Positions 7,130-15,080 of a stretch of 46,124 nt of DNA are shown here, one piece after another; the stretch's first letter is position 1, and each line of letters begins with the position of its first letter. The notes below the pieces were generated by a model. It worked only from the letters and a program-made list of their open reading frames with translations, ran no database searches and was not told the origin of the DNA. This DNA comes from Dielma fastidiosa (GTDB lineage Bacteria; Bacillota_I; Bacilli_A; Erysipelotrichales; Erysipelotrichaceae), in contig NZ_HE578924.1 of the NCBI RefSeq assembly GCF_000313565.1, forward strand, positions 1 to 46,124, read 5' to 3'. The position numbers were made by a program, and so were the translations under genes.

Positions 7130-8057
7130 AAACTGCCTCCTTAATCGTTTCTATCTGATAAGCTGCAAGCTTTTCAATAATTTTTTCTTCATTTAATACA
7201 AATGTTTTCTCATGCTTCTTTTCATTTTCAAGAAGCAGCGCACAAAGTGCGTATTCTAATGCTTTTTCAATCGGCATATGCTGAAGCATTTTAGTCAAAA
7301 AAGCGCTCAATACAATTTCATAGGCTGAAGTCTGATCCAAGACTTTGCATTTTGGACTGACAGCCTGAATAATACACTGAGAATCGGCATAATAGATACC
7401 ATTTTCACCTGCAATCAGCAAGAGTGAGCGCAGATGCAGCTGATCAAGCATAATTTTTATTGTATGATGCAGATTGTCAACCGGCAGCTTTAAGTCTTCA
7501 CTCAGCATTCGCTCATTGAACTGCACACCTTGAAACAGCGGCAGAATATTAATTAGCGGCTGAATACTTTTATCCGCAACCGGCAGCAGCCATGTCTGTG
7601 CATGCTGATGAGCGATAAACTGCAGCTGATCAACCGTAAGATTATTGTCTGCAATAAATGTGTCATCATAAGTAAAATCCTGCATCGTCGTGTAAAGATA
7701 CAGATGATCGATCGCATTCAGCACACCGGCATCCAGCATTGATGATACCGGCTGATCAAATTCATCACACAAAACTAAAAGACCAGATGTTTTATCAGAG
7801 GGCAGCTGTTTCACATAACTGATATCAATTCCTTTAGCAATTGCATCTTCCATCAGAACTTTGCCTGTCATATCCAAACCGCACGCACTGACAAGGATCG
7901 CATGATGACCTAAGGCGGCTAGTTTTTCCGCTGCATTTCTCGCTACTCCGCCAGCCTGCCCGCGCAGACGGATCGGCTGATTCATGCCCTCGCTCTTCTG
8001 ATAAGGAATGGCCCGCAAATCATAAATCATCGCACCCATTAAGACAAAACGCTCCAT
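7110..8057 (-). CDS. PfkB-family sugar/nucleoside kinase-like protein with altered catalytic motif
   Basis: PfkB (ribokinase-like) fold, closest in its N-terminal signature GGVARNAAEKLAALG to pseudouridine kinases. The usual DTTGAGDA anion-hole and catalytic motif reads DQTSAYEI, so GAGD has become SAYE and the catalytic Asp is replaced by Glu. The end is clearly homologous (VLSAFLTKML), so this is substitution rather than truncation. Activity is doubtful. GTG at 8072 and ATG at 8057 are both possible; the ATG fits the family N terminus better, and neither has a strong RBS. It overlaps the YutG-like gene by 20 nt. Confidence 0.75.
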   Translation of the reverse strand: MERFVLMGAMIYDLRAIPYQKSEGMNQPIRLRGQAGGVARNAAEKLAALGHHAILVSACGLDMTGKVLMEDAIAKGIDISYVKQLPSDKTSGLLVLCDEFDQPVSSMLDAGVLNAIDHLYLYTTMQDFTYDDTFIADNNLTVDQLQFIAHQHAQTWLLPVADKSIQPLINILPLFQGVQFNERMLSEDLKLPVDNLHHTIKIMLDQLHLRSLLLIAGENGIYYADSQCIIQAVSPKCKVLDQTSAYEIVLSAFLTKMLQHMPIEKALEYALCALLLENEKKHEKTFVLNEEKIIEKLAAYQIETIKEAVYVSEMY

Positions 8058-8113
8058 ATTTTTCCGGCTCACTTTCTGATAGGTTTATTATACAACAAAG
8101 TATCTTAGAATGT

Positions 8114-8142
8114 TTGTTTAATTCCCAACTTTGCGTTAAAAT
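8114..8142 (+). promoter_or_regulatory. Promoter of the carboxypeptidase gene
   Basis: TTGTTT (8114-8119) and TAAAAT (8137-8142) are 17 bp apart. The predicted start lies about 30 nt before the AAAGGAGG RBS of the gene at 8180. Confidence 0.6.
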
Positions 8143-8179
8143 AAAGAGGACTAGTAACATTGTTCAAAGGAGGACGCTG

Positions 8180-9676
8180 ATGAATAAAGAAGAAGCCTTA
8201 AGCTTTTTAAAAGCTTATGAAGAAAAAACAAATGCATATCATTTGGCATTATCAACAATGTCGTTTGATATGGCTACGATTGCTCCAAAGGATGGCGCTG
8301 ATTACCGTATTAAAATGATGTCAATACTTGAGGGTGAATACCTGACATACAGCACTGATCCAGAGAATATGAAAAGAATTGAAGCAATGGCGGATATGGA
8401 GCTTGATGAATTAAGTGCCAAAGCTGTTAAACAGCATTTAATGCAGTTAAAGGAAATCCGCATGATTCCAAAGGATGTATACATGGATTATCAAGAATTG
8501 CTTGGCAAAAGTAATGTTCTTTGGGAAGAATGTAAAAAGAACAGTGATTGGGAAGGCTATAAAAAAATGCTGGCTGACGTAATAACTGCTACCCGCAGTT
8601 ATACTGACTACTATCGCGGTAATTTGAGCTGTTATGATGCTCTGCTTGACCGCAATGAGCCCGGTATGAATATTGAAAAATATGACGCGTTCTTTAAAAA
8701 TATTAAAGATCGTCTGCTGCCTTTCATTAAAAAAGTGCAGGCCGCTGATCAGATTGACACCTCGGTTTTAAAGCAGCATTATCCGCAAGAGGATCAGGAA
8801 AAAGTTATGGAGGATTTGAAGAAATTCATGAACTTTGACCCTAACCGCTGTTATATGGGGGTTTCTGTTCATCCGTTTACATCCCCTTTCTCATTAAAGG
8901 ATGTGCGTCTGACAACTGCTTATCGTGAAAATGCACTGACATCAAGCATTTTCTCAATCATTCACGAATATGGCCATGCACAGTATATGCTGCATGTAGA
9001 TGAAAAGCTGGAAGGATCGATTCTTGCCGGTAATATGAGCAATGGCATGCATGAATCTCAGTCCCGCTTATTAGAAAACTTTATCGCCCGTACTAAAGCT
9101 TTCTGGTCATGCAATTATGAAACATTAAAAAATCGCTTCCCACAACAGTTAAAGAATGTGTCAATTGATGAATTCGTTTTGATGATTAACGCTTCCTCAG
9201 CTTCCTTTATCCGTACAGAAGCCGATGAGCTGACTTATCCTCTGCATATTCTGATTCGTTATGAATTGGAAAAACAGTTGTTTAATGGTGAGGTTGACTT
9301 TGAACATCTTGATCAGTTATGGGCAGATAAATATGAAGAATATTTGGGAATTCGTCCGCAGAATGCAGCGGAAGGTATTCTTCAGGATGTTCACTGGCCG
9401 CAGGGTTTATTCGGATATTTCCCTACCTATGCACTCGGTACCGCTTATGCCGCACAATTCTATCAGGCTATGTGCCGTGACATTGATGTAGAAGCAGCAC
9501 TGACAAATAATGAATTCAGTAAGATTACAGACTGGCTGACAAAAAATATTCATCAGTATGGCAGCAGTAAAAATGCTGATGAGCTGCTTCGTGATGTCTG
9601 TCATCAGGAGTTTGATTCCAATATTTATATCGATTATCTGATTAAAAAATACACTCAGCTTTATAATTTAGATTAA
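8180..9676 (+). CDS. M32-family metallocarboxypeptidase (carboxypeptidase Taq type)
   Basis: Zinc-dependent carboxypeptidase releasing C-terminal residues from peptides in the cytoplasm. HEYGH at residues 262-266 is the HEXXH zinc site, followed by the M32 signature MHESQSRLLENF that supplies the third ligand. At 498 aa it has the family length. The start at 8180 is chosen because AAAGGAGG lies 6 nt upstream; a longer reading from 8114 lies within the promoter. Monocistronic, with a strong terminator downstream. Confidence 0.95.
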   Translation: MNKEEALSFLKAYEEKTNAYHLALSTMSFDMATIAPKDGADYRIKMMSILEGEYLTYSTDPENMKRIEAMADMELDELSAKAVKQHLMQLKEIRMIPKDVYMDYQELLGKSNVLWEECKKNSDWEGYKKMLADVITATRSYTDYYRGNLSCYDALLDRNEPGMNIEKYDAFFKNIKDRLLPFIKKVQAADQIDTSVLKQHYPQEDQEKVMEDLKKFMNFDPNRCYMGVSVHPFTSPFSLKDVRLTTAYRENALTSSIFSIIHEYGHAQYMLHVDEKLEGSILAGNMSNGMHESQSRLLENFIARTKAFWSCNYETLKNRFPQQLKNVSIDEFVLMINASSASFIRTEADELTYPLHILIRYELEKQLFNGEVDFEHLDQLWADKYEEYLGIRPQNAAEGILQDVHWPQGLFGYFPTYALGTAYAAQFYQAMCRDIDVEAALTNNEFSKITDWLTKNIHQYGSSKNADELLRDVCHQEFDSNIYIDYLIKKYTQLYNLD

Positions 9677-9683
9677 TAAGAAT

Positions 9684-9724
9684 AAAAGGAAAGTTTTGAA
9701 TTATTAAATTCAGACTTTCCTTTT
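9684..9724. terminator. Terminator between convergent carboxypeptidase and MBL genes
   Basis: AAAAGGAAAGT (9684-9694) pairs with ACTTTCCTTTT (9714-9724), with an inner TGAATT/AATTCA stem. T-rich flanks on both sides suggest bidirectional use. Confidence 0.9.
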
Positions 9725-9733
9725 CTTATATAT

Positions 9734-10537
9734 TTATTTAACCAGAATTGCGGTTTTATTTTTTCTGCTTTCGTATATGAACATTTTCCCTCCATAATGT
9801 CTGTAAAACGGGTCCCGATAGCGATATGCGGATTGTTCATCATAGGCTTTTGCGCATTCTATGAAAGCTTCGAAATTGTCACGGTTCAATACTTCCTTGC
9901 TATGTGATGTTAATATGTGCTCAAAAGGCAGTTCCGCTGTTTTTTCTAATACTTCAATATGCTTTTGAATCGCAGATGCTTCCGGAAAGTATAAACATAC
10001 CATACTGCAGATTGAATCTCCTCCCAAAAGTAATTTTAAGGGTTCAATGTAGAAGCCAGTCATACCCGGTGTGTGAGAAGGCAGCAAAACAGGCTTTATG
10101 ACAATATCTCCTAGGTCTAATAAAGCATCACAATCAAATGCCCTCTTGTTTTCCAAGCGGCAGCACATATAGCTGTTAAAATTAAAATCATCAGGCACTA
10201 AATTCCTTTGCTTCGCCTGCTGATAAATGATTTCCCGAATATCTGTTTGATTATAAAAACGATCTGCCAGACGATATTCATCAGGATTCATATAAACCTC
10301 ATCAAATTGATAGTTGCCGCCGATATGATCAGCATGCCCATGTGTGTTGATTACCATCAGCGGTTTATCGGTAATGGCTTGAACTGTCTGCCTTAAATTG
10401 CCGATTCCCATCCCTGTATCAATCAATGCGGCACGCTTGCTTCCAACAATTAAAGTTACAAATACACCCATGGGATCTTCAATATGATAGACACATGTAA
10501 AAGGCTGATGGATTTTAAAATAAATCTGCTCGCTCAT
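9734..10537 (-). CDS. Metallo-beta-lactamase-fold hydrolase
   Basis: MBL-fold protein of 267 aa with the metal-binding THGHADHIGG motif, an upstream ALIDTGMGIGNL motif (motif I Asp) and a later LLPSHTPGMTGFYIE segment carrying the next metal-ligand histidine. GGDSI supplies the bridging Asp and LTSHSKEV the final histidine. Such proteins hydrolyse esters, lactones or thioesters; the substrate cannot be told here. The RBS is AAGGAGGTAAAT. It is divergent from the phosphopantetheinyl transferase gene, with 65 nt between the two start codons. Confidence 0.88.
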   Translation of the reverse strand: MSEQIYFKIHQPFTCVYHIEDPMGVFVTLIVGSKRAALIDTGMGIGNLRQTVQAITDKPLMVINTHGHADHIGGNYQFDEVYMNPDEYRLADRFYNQTDIREIIYQQAKQRNLVPDDFNFNSYMCCRLENKRAFDCDALLDLGDIVIKPVLLPSHTPGMTGFYIEPLKLLLGGDSICSMVCLYFPEASAIQKHIEVLEKTAELPFEHILTSHSKEVLNRDNFEAFIECAKAYDEQSAYRYRDPFYRHYGGKMFIYESRKNKTAILVK

Positions 10538-10567
10538 ATTTACCTCCTTATGATACTGTGCGCTTTA

Positions 10568-10596
10568 TTGTGCAGAGTTCAACTTTATGTTATATT
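10568..10596 (+). promoter_or_regulatory. Promoter placing transcription start at the PPTase ATG
   Basis: TTGTGC (10568-10573) and TATATT (10591-10596) are 17 bp apart. A start 7 nt after the -10 would fall at or next to the ATG at 10603, and no Shine-Dalgarno sequence precedes that ATG, so the mRNA may be leaderless. Confidence 0.5.
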
Positions 10597-10602
10597 TTAA
10601 TC

Positions 10603-11241
10603 ATGAACAACATGAACAAAACTGAAACTATCATCTACTGGATGAATACAGAATGCTTTAATGAAGCATCCTATTTTGAAAAAGGTTTAAACCAGCTTAA
10701 TGAAGAAAGGCATACGATCACACTGGCGCTTAATCAAAGAGAAGATCAAAATTTATCACTGGCAGCAGGGTTATTGCTTGATCTAGCGGTTGAAGCCAGC
10801 GGTATTAAGGCAGACGTACTGCATGATCATGAAAATAAGCCTTATGTCTTAAATCATCCTGAACTATTCATCAGCTGTACACATTGCCATCCATATGCTG
10901 CAGCTATTATTTCAAAACAGCCGGTAGGGATTGACATTGAATCACAGCGTATAGATTTCAGCGATATTGAAAAACACTATTATTCTGATGAAGAAAAAAA
11001 CTATCTTCAAAGCTTCAGCAATAATAATGATCGGCAAAAAGCCAGAACTGATTTATGGTGCCGAAAAGAATGTCTGATTAAGTTTGACCGTCTGCGTGAT
11101 TTAAAAGCTTTATCAGGGCTGAAGCCGCCGCTTGGCTATCGATTTATTTCACAATTCATAGCTGGTTATTCTTTTGAAATTCTTATCCCCGACACCAGCT
11201 ACAGCATTCAAGAAGTAACCATTCATGATTTTAAATTTTAA
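10603..11241 (+). CDS. 4'-phosphopantetheinyl transferase, Sfp superfamily
   Basis: Transfers the phosphopantetheine arm of CoA to the conserved serine of carrier proteins. Diagnostic motifs are PVGIDIESQRI (Mg-binding G(I/V)D) and DLWCRKECLIKF, the W..KEa..K motif. The protein is about 212 aa, consistent with compact Sfp/HetI-type enzymes. ATG codons at 10603 and 10612 are both possible and neither has an RBS. It lies beside a free ACP gene (12559) and near a DUF35-ACP fusion gene (20424), so these are its likely substrates. A terminator follows. Confidence 0.88.
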   Translation: MNNMNKTETIIYWMNTECFNEASYFEKGLNQLNEERHTITLALNQREDQNLSLAAGLLLDLAVEASGIKADVLHDHENKPYVLNHPELFISCTHCHPYAAAIISKQPVGIDIESQRIDFSDIEKHYYSDEEKNYLQSFSNNNDRQKARTDLWCRKECLIKFDRLRDLKALSGLKPPLGYRFISQFIAGYSFEILIPDTSYSIQEVTIHDFKF

Positions 11242-11269
11242 ATCAATCATACTCACGCAATATTAACTG

Positions 11270-11320
11270 ACCTGACAGGAAAGGATGAAGTGTCACGCTT
11301 CACCTATTCTATCAGGTTTT
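11270..11320 (+). terminator. Terminator of the PPTase gene
   Basis: ACCTGA (11270-11275) pairs with TCAGGT (11312-11317), extended by AG/CT and an inner TGAAG/CTTCA stem. A T-rich run (TTTTATTT) follows on the plus strand. Confidence 0.8.
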
Positions 11321-11336
11321 ATTTATGCAACGAGAA

Positions 11337-11386
11337 AATCCCTCTGATATAAATAACATTTCATTGTTATTCAATTACGAGGGATT
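11337..11386 (-). terminator. Terminator of the ACP-butyrate kinase operon
   Basis: Two nested perfect stems: AATCCCTC (11337-11344) with GAGGGATT (11379-11386), and AATAACA with TGTTATT inside. On the minus strand the structure follows the kinase stop codon and is followed by TTTTC. Confidence 0.8.
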
Positions 11387-11413
11387 CAATCTAAAAGTCA
11401 GCACTGCTGCACT

Positions 11414-12556
11414 TTACCCTTTATAATCTTTCAGAATTGGTGCTCCTTTACATTTAAAGCCGTTAAAGATTGGGATGCCGGTATACTCCTTAACCGGTTC
11501 AGCCTTGCTGAGCACACGGATTGCACCTGATGCCAGCCCCTCCATCTCATATTCTCCGGCCTGATCAATAATCGGAGCAATCCATTCAATGTATTTTCTA
11601 ATTTGCTTTTTTAAGTAATCGTCTTTGGCAATGCCGCCGGTTAAAATAATCGCATCGACATGTCCCTCTAAAACCACTGAACAAGCGCCGATTTGTTTAG
11701 CGACTTGGTAAATAAACGCATTGTAAATTAATGCTGCATATTCATCGCCCGCTTCAATGCGCTTCACGATTTCCTGCACATCGGCAGTACCTAAGTGATC
11801 AGTAAAACCACCGCATTTTGAAATTCGATTTAATATTTCCTCCTGCGTATAAGTATTGCTGAAGCACATTTTCACAATTTCACTAGACGGCACCCAACCA
11901 GAACGTGTCGGTGCCATCGGTCCATCACCTGAAAGACAGTCATTGCAGCAGATTAATTTGCCTTTGCAATGAGCTCCCACAGTAACTCCGCCGCCTAAAT
12001 GAACACATATTAAATTAAGATCTTCATAATGCTTGTTGATTGACTGTGCGTAACGAATGCAGTTTTCCTTATGATTTAAAGGATGCCCGCGGCTTTCTCT
12101 AAACAGCTCCTTAAAACCGGTAACCCGCTCATAGTCGCATAATTCATCGACATCAGGCGGATTTACCGTAAAACATTCACCGCCATATATCTTAGCAAGC
12201 TCAATGACAATTTGCGGCCCCAAAACATTGGGATGACGATTACTATTCAATGTCGTTTCATATAAAGTATTATTTTCAGTAATCCGGTACACACCGCCGC
12301 TTAATCCCACAAGACCGCCGGCTCTCGCAGCAAAAGCATCTATGCCAGATAAATCTAAGTGATGATCGCTGATTGCATTCAGAATTGTTGCCATTCGTTT
12401 TGGCAGCTGATCATGAATCGTTCTGCATGCCTGCAGTTCTTTAATATCATGATTCACATTCTCTTGAAAGATCTTCTGATCATTTTCAAATAATGCAATT
12501 TTTGTTGAGGTAGAACCCGGATTAACTACAAACACAACATATTTATTATTCCTCAT
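11414..12556 (-). CDS. buk: Butyrate kinase-family enzyme (copy 1)
   Basis: ASKHA-fold acyl kinase that converts acyl-phosphate plus ADP to a carboxylate plus ATP. Seen: the phosphate-1 motif VVNPGSTSTK, VHLGGGVTVGAH, and AIILTGGIAK (adenosine motif). It is full length (380 aa). It departs from typical clostridial Buk: the usual GPFSPERSG reads GPMAPTRSG, and VDPVVVDEL reads VNPPDVDEL, changes shared with copy 2. The ATG lies 2 nt after the ACP stop with no strong RBS, so translation is probably coupled to the ACP gene. The substrate may differ from butyrate. Confidence 0.9.
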   Translation of the reverse strand: MRNNKYVVFVVNPGSTSTKIALFENDQKIFQENVNHDIKELQACRTIHDQLPKRMATILNAISDHHLDLSGIDAFAARAGGLVGLSGGVYRITENNTLYETTLNSNRHPNVLGPQIVIELAKIYGGECFTVNPPDVDELCDYERVTGFKELFRESRGHPLNHKENCIRYAQSINKHYEDLNLICVHLGGGVTVGAHCKGKLICCNDCLSGDGPMAPTRSGWVPSSEIVKMCFSNTYTQEEILNRISKCGGFTDHLGTADVQEIVKRIEAGDEYAALIYNAFIYQVAKQIGACSVVLEGHVDAIILTGGIAKDDYLKKQIRKYIEWIAPIIDQAGEYEMEGLASGAIRVLSKAEPVKEYTGIPIFNGFKCKGAPILKDYKG

Positions 12557-12558
12557 AA

Positions 12559-12801
12559 TTATAATTGATTAGCTAACCAATCTGCTGCTTCACCAAATGT
12601 CTTCTTTTTTTTCAGCTCCATAAAAGGTACCTCAATTTCAAAGGCATCTTCCAAGGCAGCCGAAAATTGAACGATGTTTGTCGACTTACAGTGTAAATCT
12701 TCTTCAAATCGAGTATCTGCCCCTAACGCCTTTTCATCCATACCAAACAGATTTGCCGCCTTTTTACATAACACTTGAATTGCTTCTTCCTTGATTGTCA
12801 T
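12559..12801 (-). CDS. Free acyl carrier protein
   Basis: An 80-residue acidic helical protein of ACP size and pattern. The segment FEEDLHCKSTNIVQF aligns with the usual DLGaDSLdxve, placing the phosphopantetheine serine at Ser40; ALEDAFEIEVP matches helix III. The DSL triplet is changed to KST, so it is not an ordinary fatty-acid AcpP. No fatty-acid or polyketide synthase genes are nearby. It is coupled to the butyrate kinase gene, and a PPTase gene is within 2 kb. The RBS is AAAGGAGGAG. A role in catabolism, as ACP subunits have in citrate lyase, is inference. Confidence 0.87.
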   Translation of the reverse strand: MTIKEEAIQVLCKKAANLFGMDEKALGADTRFEEDLHCKSTNIVQFSAALEDAFEIEVPFMELKKKKTFGEAADWLANQL

Positions 12802-13039
12802 ATTTACTCCTCCTTTTGATCAATCATTTCATACTTATAATAATAAGTGGTTTAACATAAATCATTAGTCTAGAGTACAAAGCTATGCTATAATCTATAA
12901 TGAAATAAGCCCCTTAAATATGAAAGTTTTGGTATCATCAGTTTAGCATATAATTTAAAATGCAGATTTACATGGATTTATAATTGAAGAAAGGAGTCAA
13001 TTTATCACACATATTTTTTATGATAAATCGTGAGCAATT
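12802..13039. promoter_or_regulatory. Divergent control region of the ACP-buk operon and the PucR gene
   Basis: Contains a plus-strand extended -10 TGCTATAAT (12886-12894), the palindrome ACTTAT-AATA-ATAAGT (12833-12848) in the ACP leader, and AAATAAGCCC (12903-12912). Read on the minus strand, AAATAAGCCC is GGGCTTATTT, also present upstream of the thiolase operon at 22601-22610. No gene is seen here. Confidence 0.5.
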
Positions 13040-14641
13040 ATGAACAACAACTGTGAACTTAACAATTTTCAACTTATTTTAAATTTTATTCAAAAGCGTG
13101 AAGAATTTAAAATGCTGAAGAAATCATCAGAGCTTAACCAAACCATCAACCGGATACGGATGATAACCGCACTGGATAAAACCTATGGACTCAAGTTTAA
13201 TCAAGATACATTATATTTTATCAATGATAAAGATTTGACTTCCTTTGATTTTCCAGATAATCTTCAATTTATCATTTTGAATACAGATAAAAGCCAATTA
13301 CCGGCTATGCTGTGCGATCATGCTGCCCTGATTATACTGTGCAGTGATGAATCAGCCTTTATGAATCTGTATCAATATGCCGAAGAGCTGAGAGAGACGG
13401 CTGAAAAAATGAATCATTTCATTCTGCAGCTGGCAAAGAATATCTCTGAGAATGCTTCTCTTGATGATATTGTTGCATCAATTTCTGAAATCTATCAAAG
13501 ACCGATCAGTATTATTGATAATGCATATAGTGTCATGGCCTTTTCTTCCTTCTGTGAAACAGATACACATCTTATTAAGGAATACAGAAGAGGCTATCTG
13601 GATGAAGGGGCGGTTGCCATGCTTAATCGAATCAATTTCATGACGCCTTTATCAAAGAGCACTAAAATCCGCTATTATGATGTTGATGAGGAAGCAGGAG
13701 GTAATATACTGGGTTATTCCCGCAATAATTACAGTCTGATTTATGTCAACAATGTTGCTATGGCTGCTATCAGTGTCTTTGATAATTATGATATAAGTGA
13801 CTGCATGCTTGCCTTTTTAGAACCTATTTCTTTTATGCTGAGCCTGCATCTGCAGAAGCAGGAGTTTTATATGCTGAATAAGGGTTCCTATTATAACCAT
13901 TTATTATCGGTAATTACCTGTGGTGTTCCCTTTAATTCTGAAGTTATGGTCTCCCGTCTGCAGTCCTTAGGTTATACTGTTAAGCATTATTTGTATTTTA
14001 TGGCTGTGGAATTAAATGCCAGCGATGGTAAAGATTTAAAAGCCGTTTCTTCAATTGCCGAATATGTAAAAAACATGATTGCTAATTCTATTTACCTGAT
14101 TTTAAATAATCGGATTTTATTTCTTGTATCAAGAGATGAACCCATCCAGCGCTCCAGCATCTTAAAATGGGAGAAATCAATTCGCAGTATTCATGTACTG
14201 CTTGGTATCAGCAATGCTTTTGAAGATTTAAATGCTTCTCAGCAATATATTCAGGAAGCAAATAGCGCTATTGAAATGGGTACTCAGATTCATCCGGAAC
14301 AGTGTATTTATATTTTTGATGATTATCAGATCTATGCGGCCTCAAAATATTTATTAGAAGCCGGTAAATCAGAGCTGGTGCTATATCCGCCATTAATGAA
14401 GCTGATTGAGTATGATAAAAAGCATAAAACAAATCTAACCGAGACCCTTCAGGAATACCTCGTTAATCCGAAAAAGCCGCTTGAAGTATGCGATAAGTTA
14501 TTTATTCATAAGAATACATTGTACTATCGTTTAGATAAGATAAGAAATATCATCGGGGCTGATTTTGAGTCAGTTGAACAAGTCACGAAAATCAATTTAT
14601 CTTTAAAAATGCTGAAATATCGTGAAAAAAGCAATGGATAA
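13040..14641 (+). CDS. PucR-family transcriptional regulator
   Basis: A 533-residue regulator. The C-terminal 60 residues hold the PucR-type helix-turn-helix with VCDKLFIHKNTLYYRLDKIR. The middle (about 300-420) fits the GGDEF-like PucR linker domain, and the N terminus is a likely ligand-sensing region without a clear named domain. The ATG at 13040 is the first possible start after an in-frame stop at 13031; the RBS is weak. PucR proteins are usually pathway-specific activators. Its position between the ACP-buk operon and the hydrolase gene, and the recurrent motifs near these genes, make it the probable regulator of the whole cluster. Confidence 0.88.
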   Translation: MNNNCELNNFQLILNFIQKREEFKMLKKSSELNQTINRIRMITALDKTYGLKFNQDTLYFINDKDLTSFDFPDNLQFIILNTDKSQLPAMLCDHAALIILCSDESAFMNLYQYAEELRETAEKMNHFILQLAKNISENASLDDIVASISEIYQRPISIIDNAYSVMAFSSFCETDTHLIKEYRRGYLDEGAVAMLNRINFMTPLSKSTKIRYYDVDEEAGGNILGYSRNNYSLIYVNNVAMAAISVFDNYDISDCMLAFLEPISFMLSLHLQKQEFYMLNKGSYYNHLLSVITCGVPFNSEVMVSRLQSLGYTVKHYLYFMAVELNASDGKDLKAVSSIAEYVKNMIANSIYLILNNRILFLVSRDEPIQRSSILKWEKSIRSIHVLLGISNAFEDLNASQQYIQEANSAIEMGTQIHPEQCIYIFDDYQIYAASKYLLEAGKSELVLYPPLMKLIEYDKKHKTNLTETLQEYLVNPKKPLEVCDKLFIHKNTLYYRLDKIRNIIGADFESVEQVTKINLSLKMLKYREKSNG

Positions 14642-15080
14642 TAGAATAGAGTGCTTATCGTTCAGCTCACATATAAGTTTAATTCATTTTTAATTAGTCT
14701 GCATGCTTATAAATTGCATATAATAAAGAGCCTAAGCCTAAGAATTCATTCATTATTCTATTTTTTATTGTGCTTGCGTACATAGGTAACGAACTATTCT
14801 TTATTTATAATTGTAGCTGTAAATAGTACATGATTCACATAAGAAGAAGCTATTATACCAAGCTTTAGCTGTGAGCAGCAATGAATGAATAATTGAATCA
14901 TATAGGTAGACCTATGACGCAAATGGTTCAAATAGTAATTCATAGAATCATCATTTTTATAATGTCCTGATCGTGCTTTTCATTATGCAGAAGCTCATGA
15001 TTGTGAATAATCAAAAATGCTTCAAGATTGTACTAAATACATGTCAGATAGTTTCATTAACTAAAGGAAAGAGGCAAAAC
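14642..15080 (+). promoter_or_regulatory. Control region of the S15 hydrolase gene with two copies of a shared motif
   Basis: TTGCGTACATAGGTAAC (14774-14790) and, inverted, ACCTATGACGCAA (14910-14922) match TTGCGTCATAGGTAA upstream of the MFS gene at 22964. TATAAT boxes lie at 14806-14811 and 14958-14963, each downstream of one motif copy and neither with a good -35, as expected for activator-dependent promoters. The untranslated leader after the second is about 110 nt. No gene is seen in this 439-nt stretch. Confidence 0.55.
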
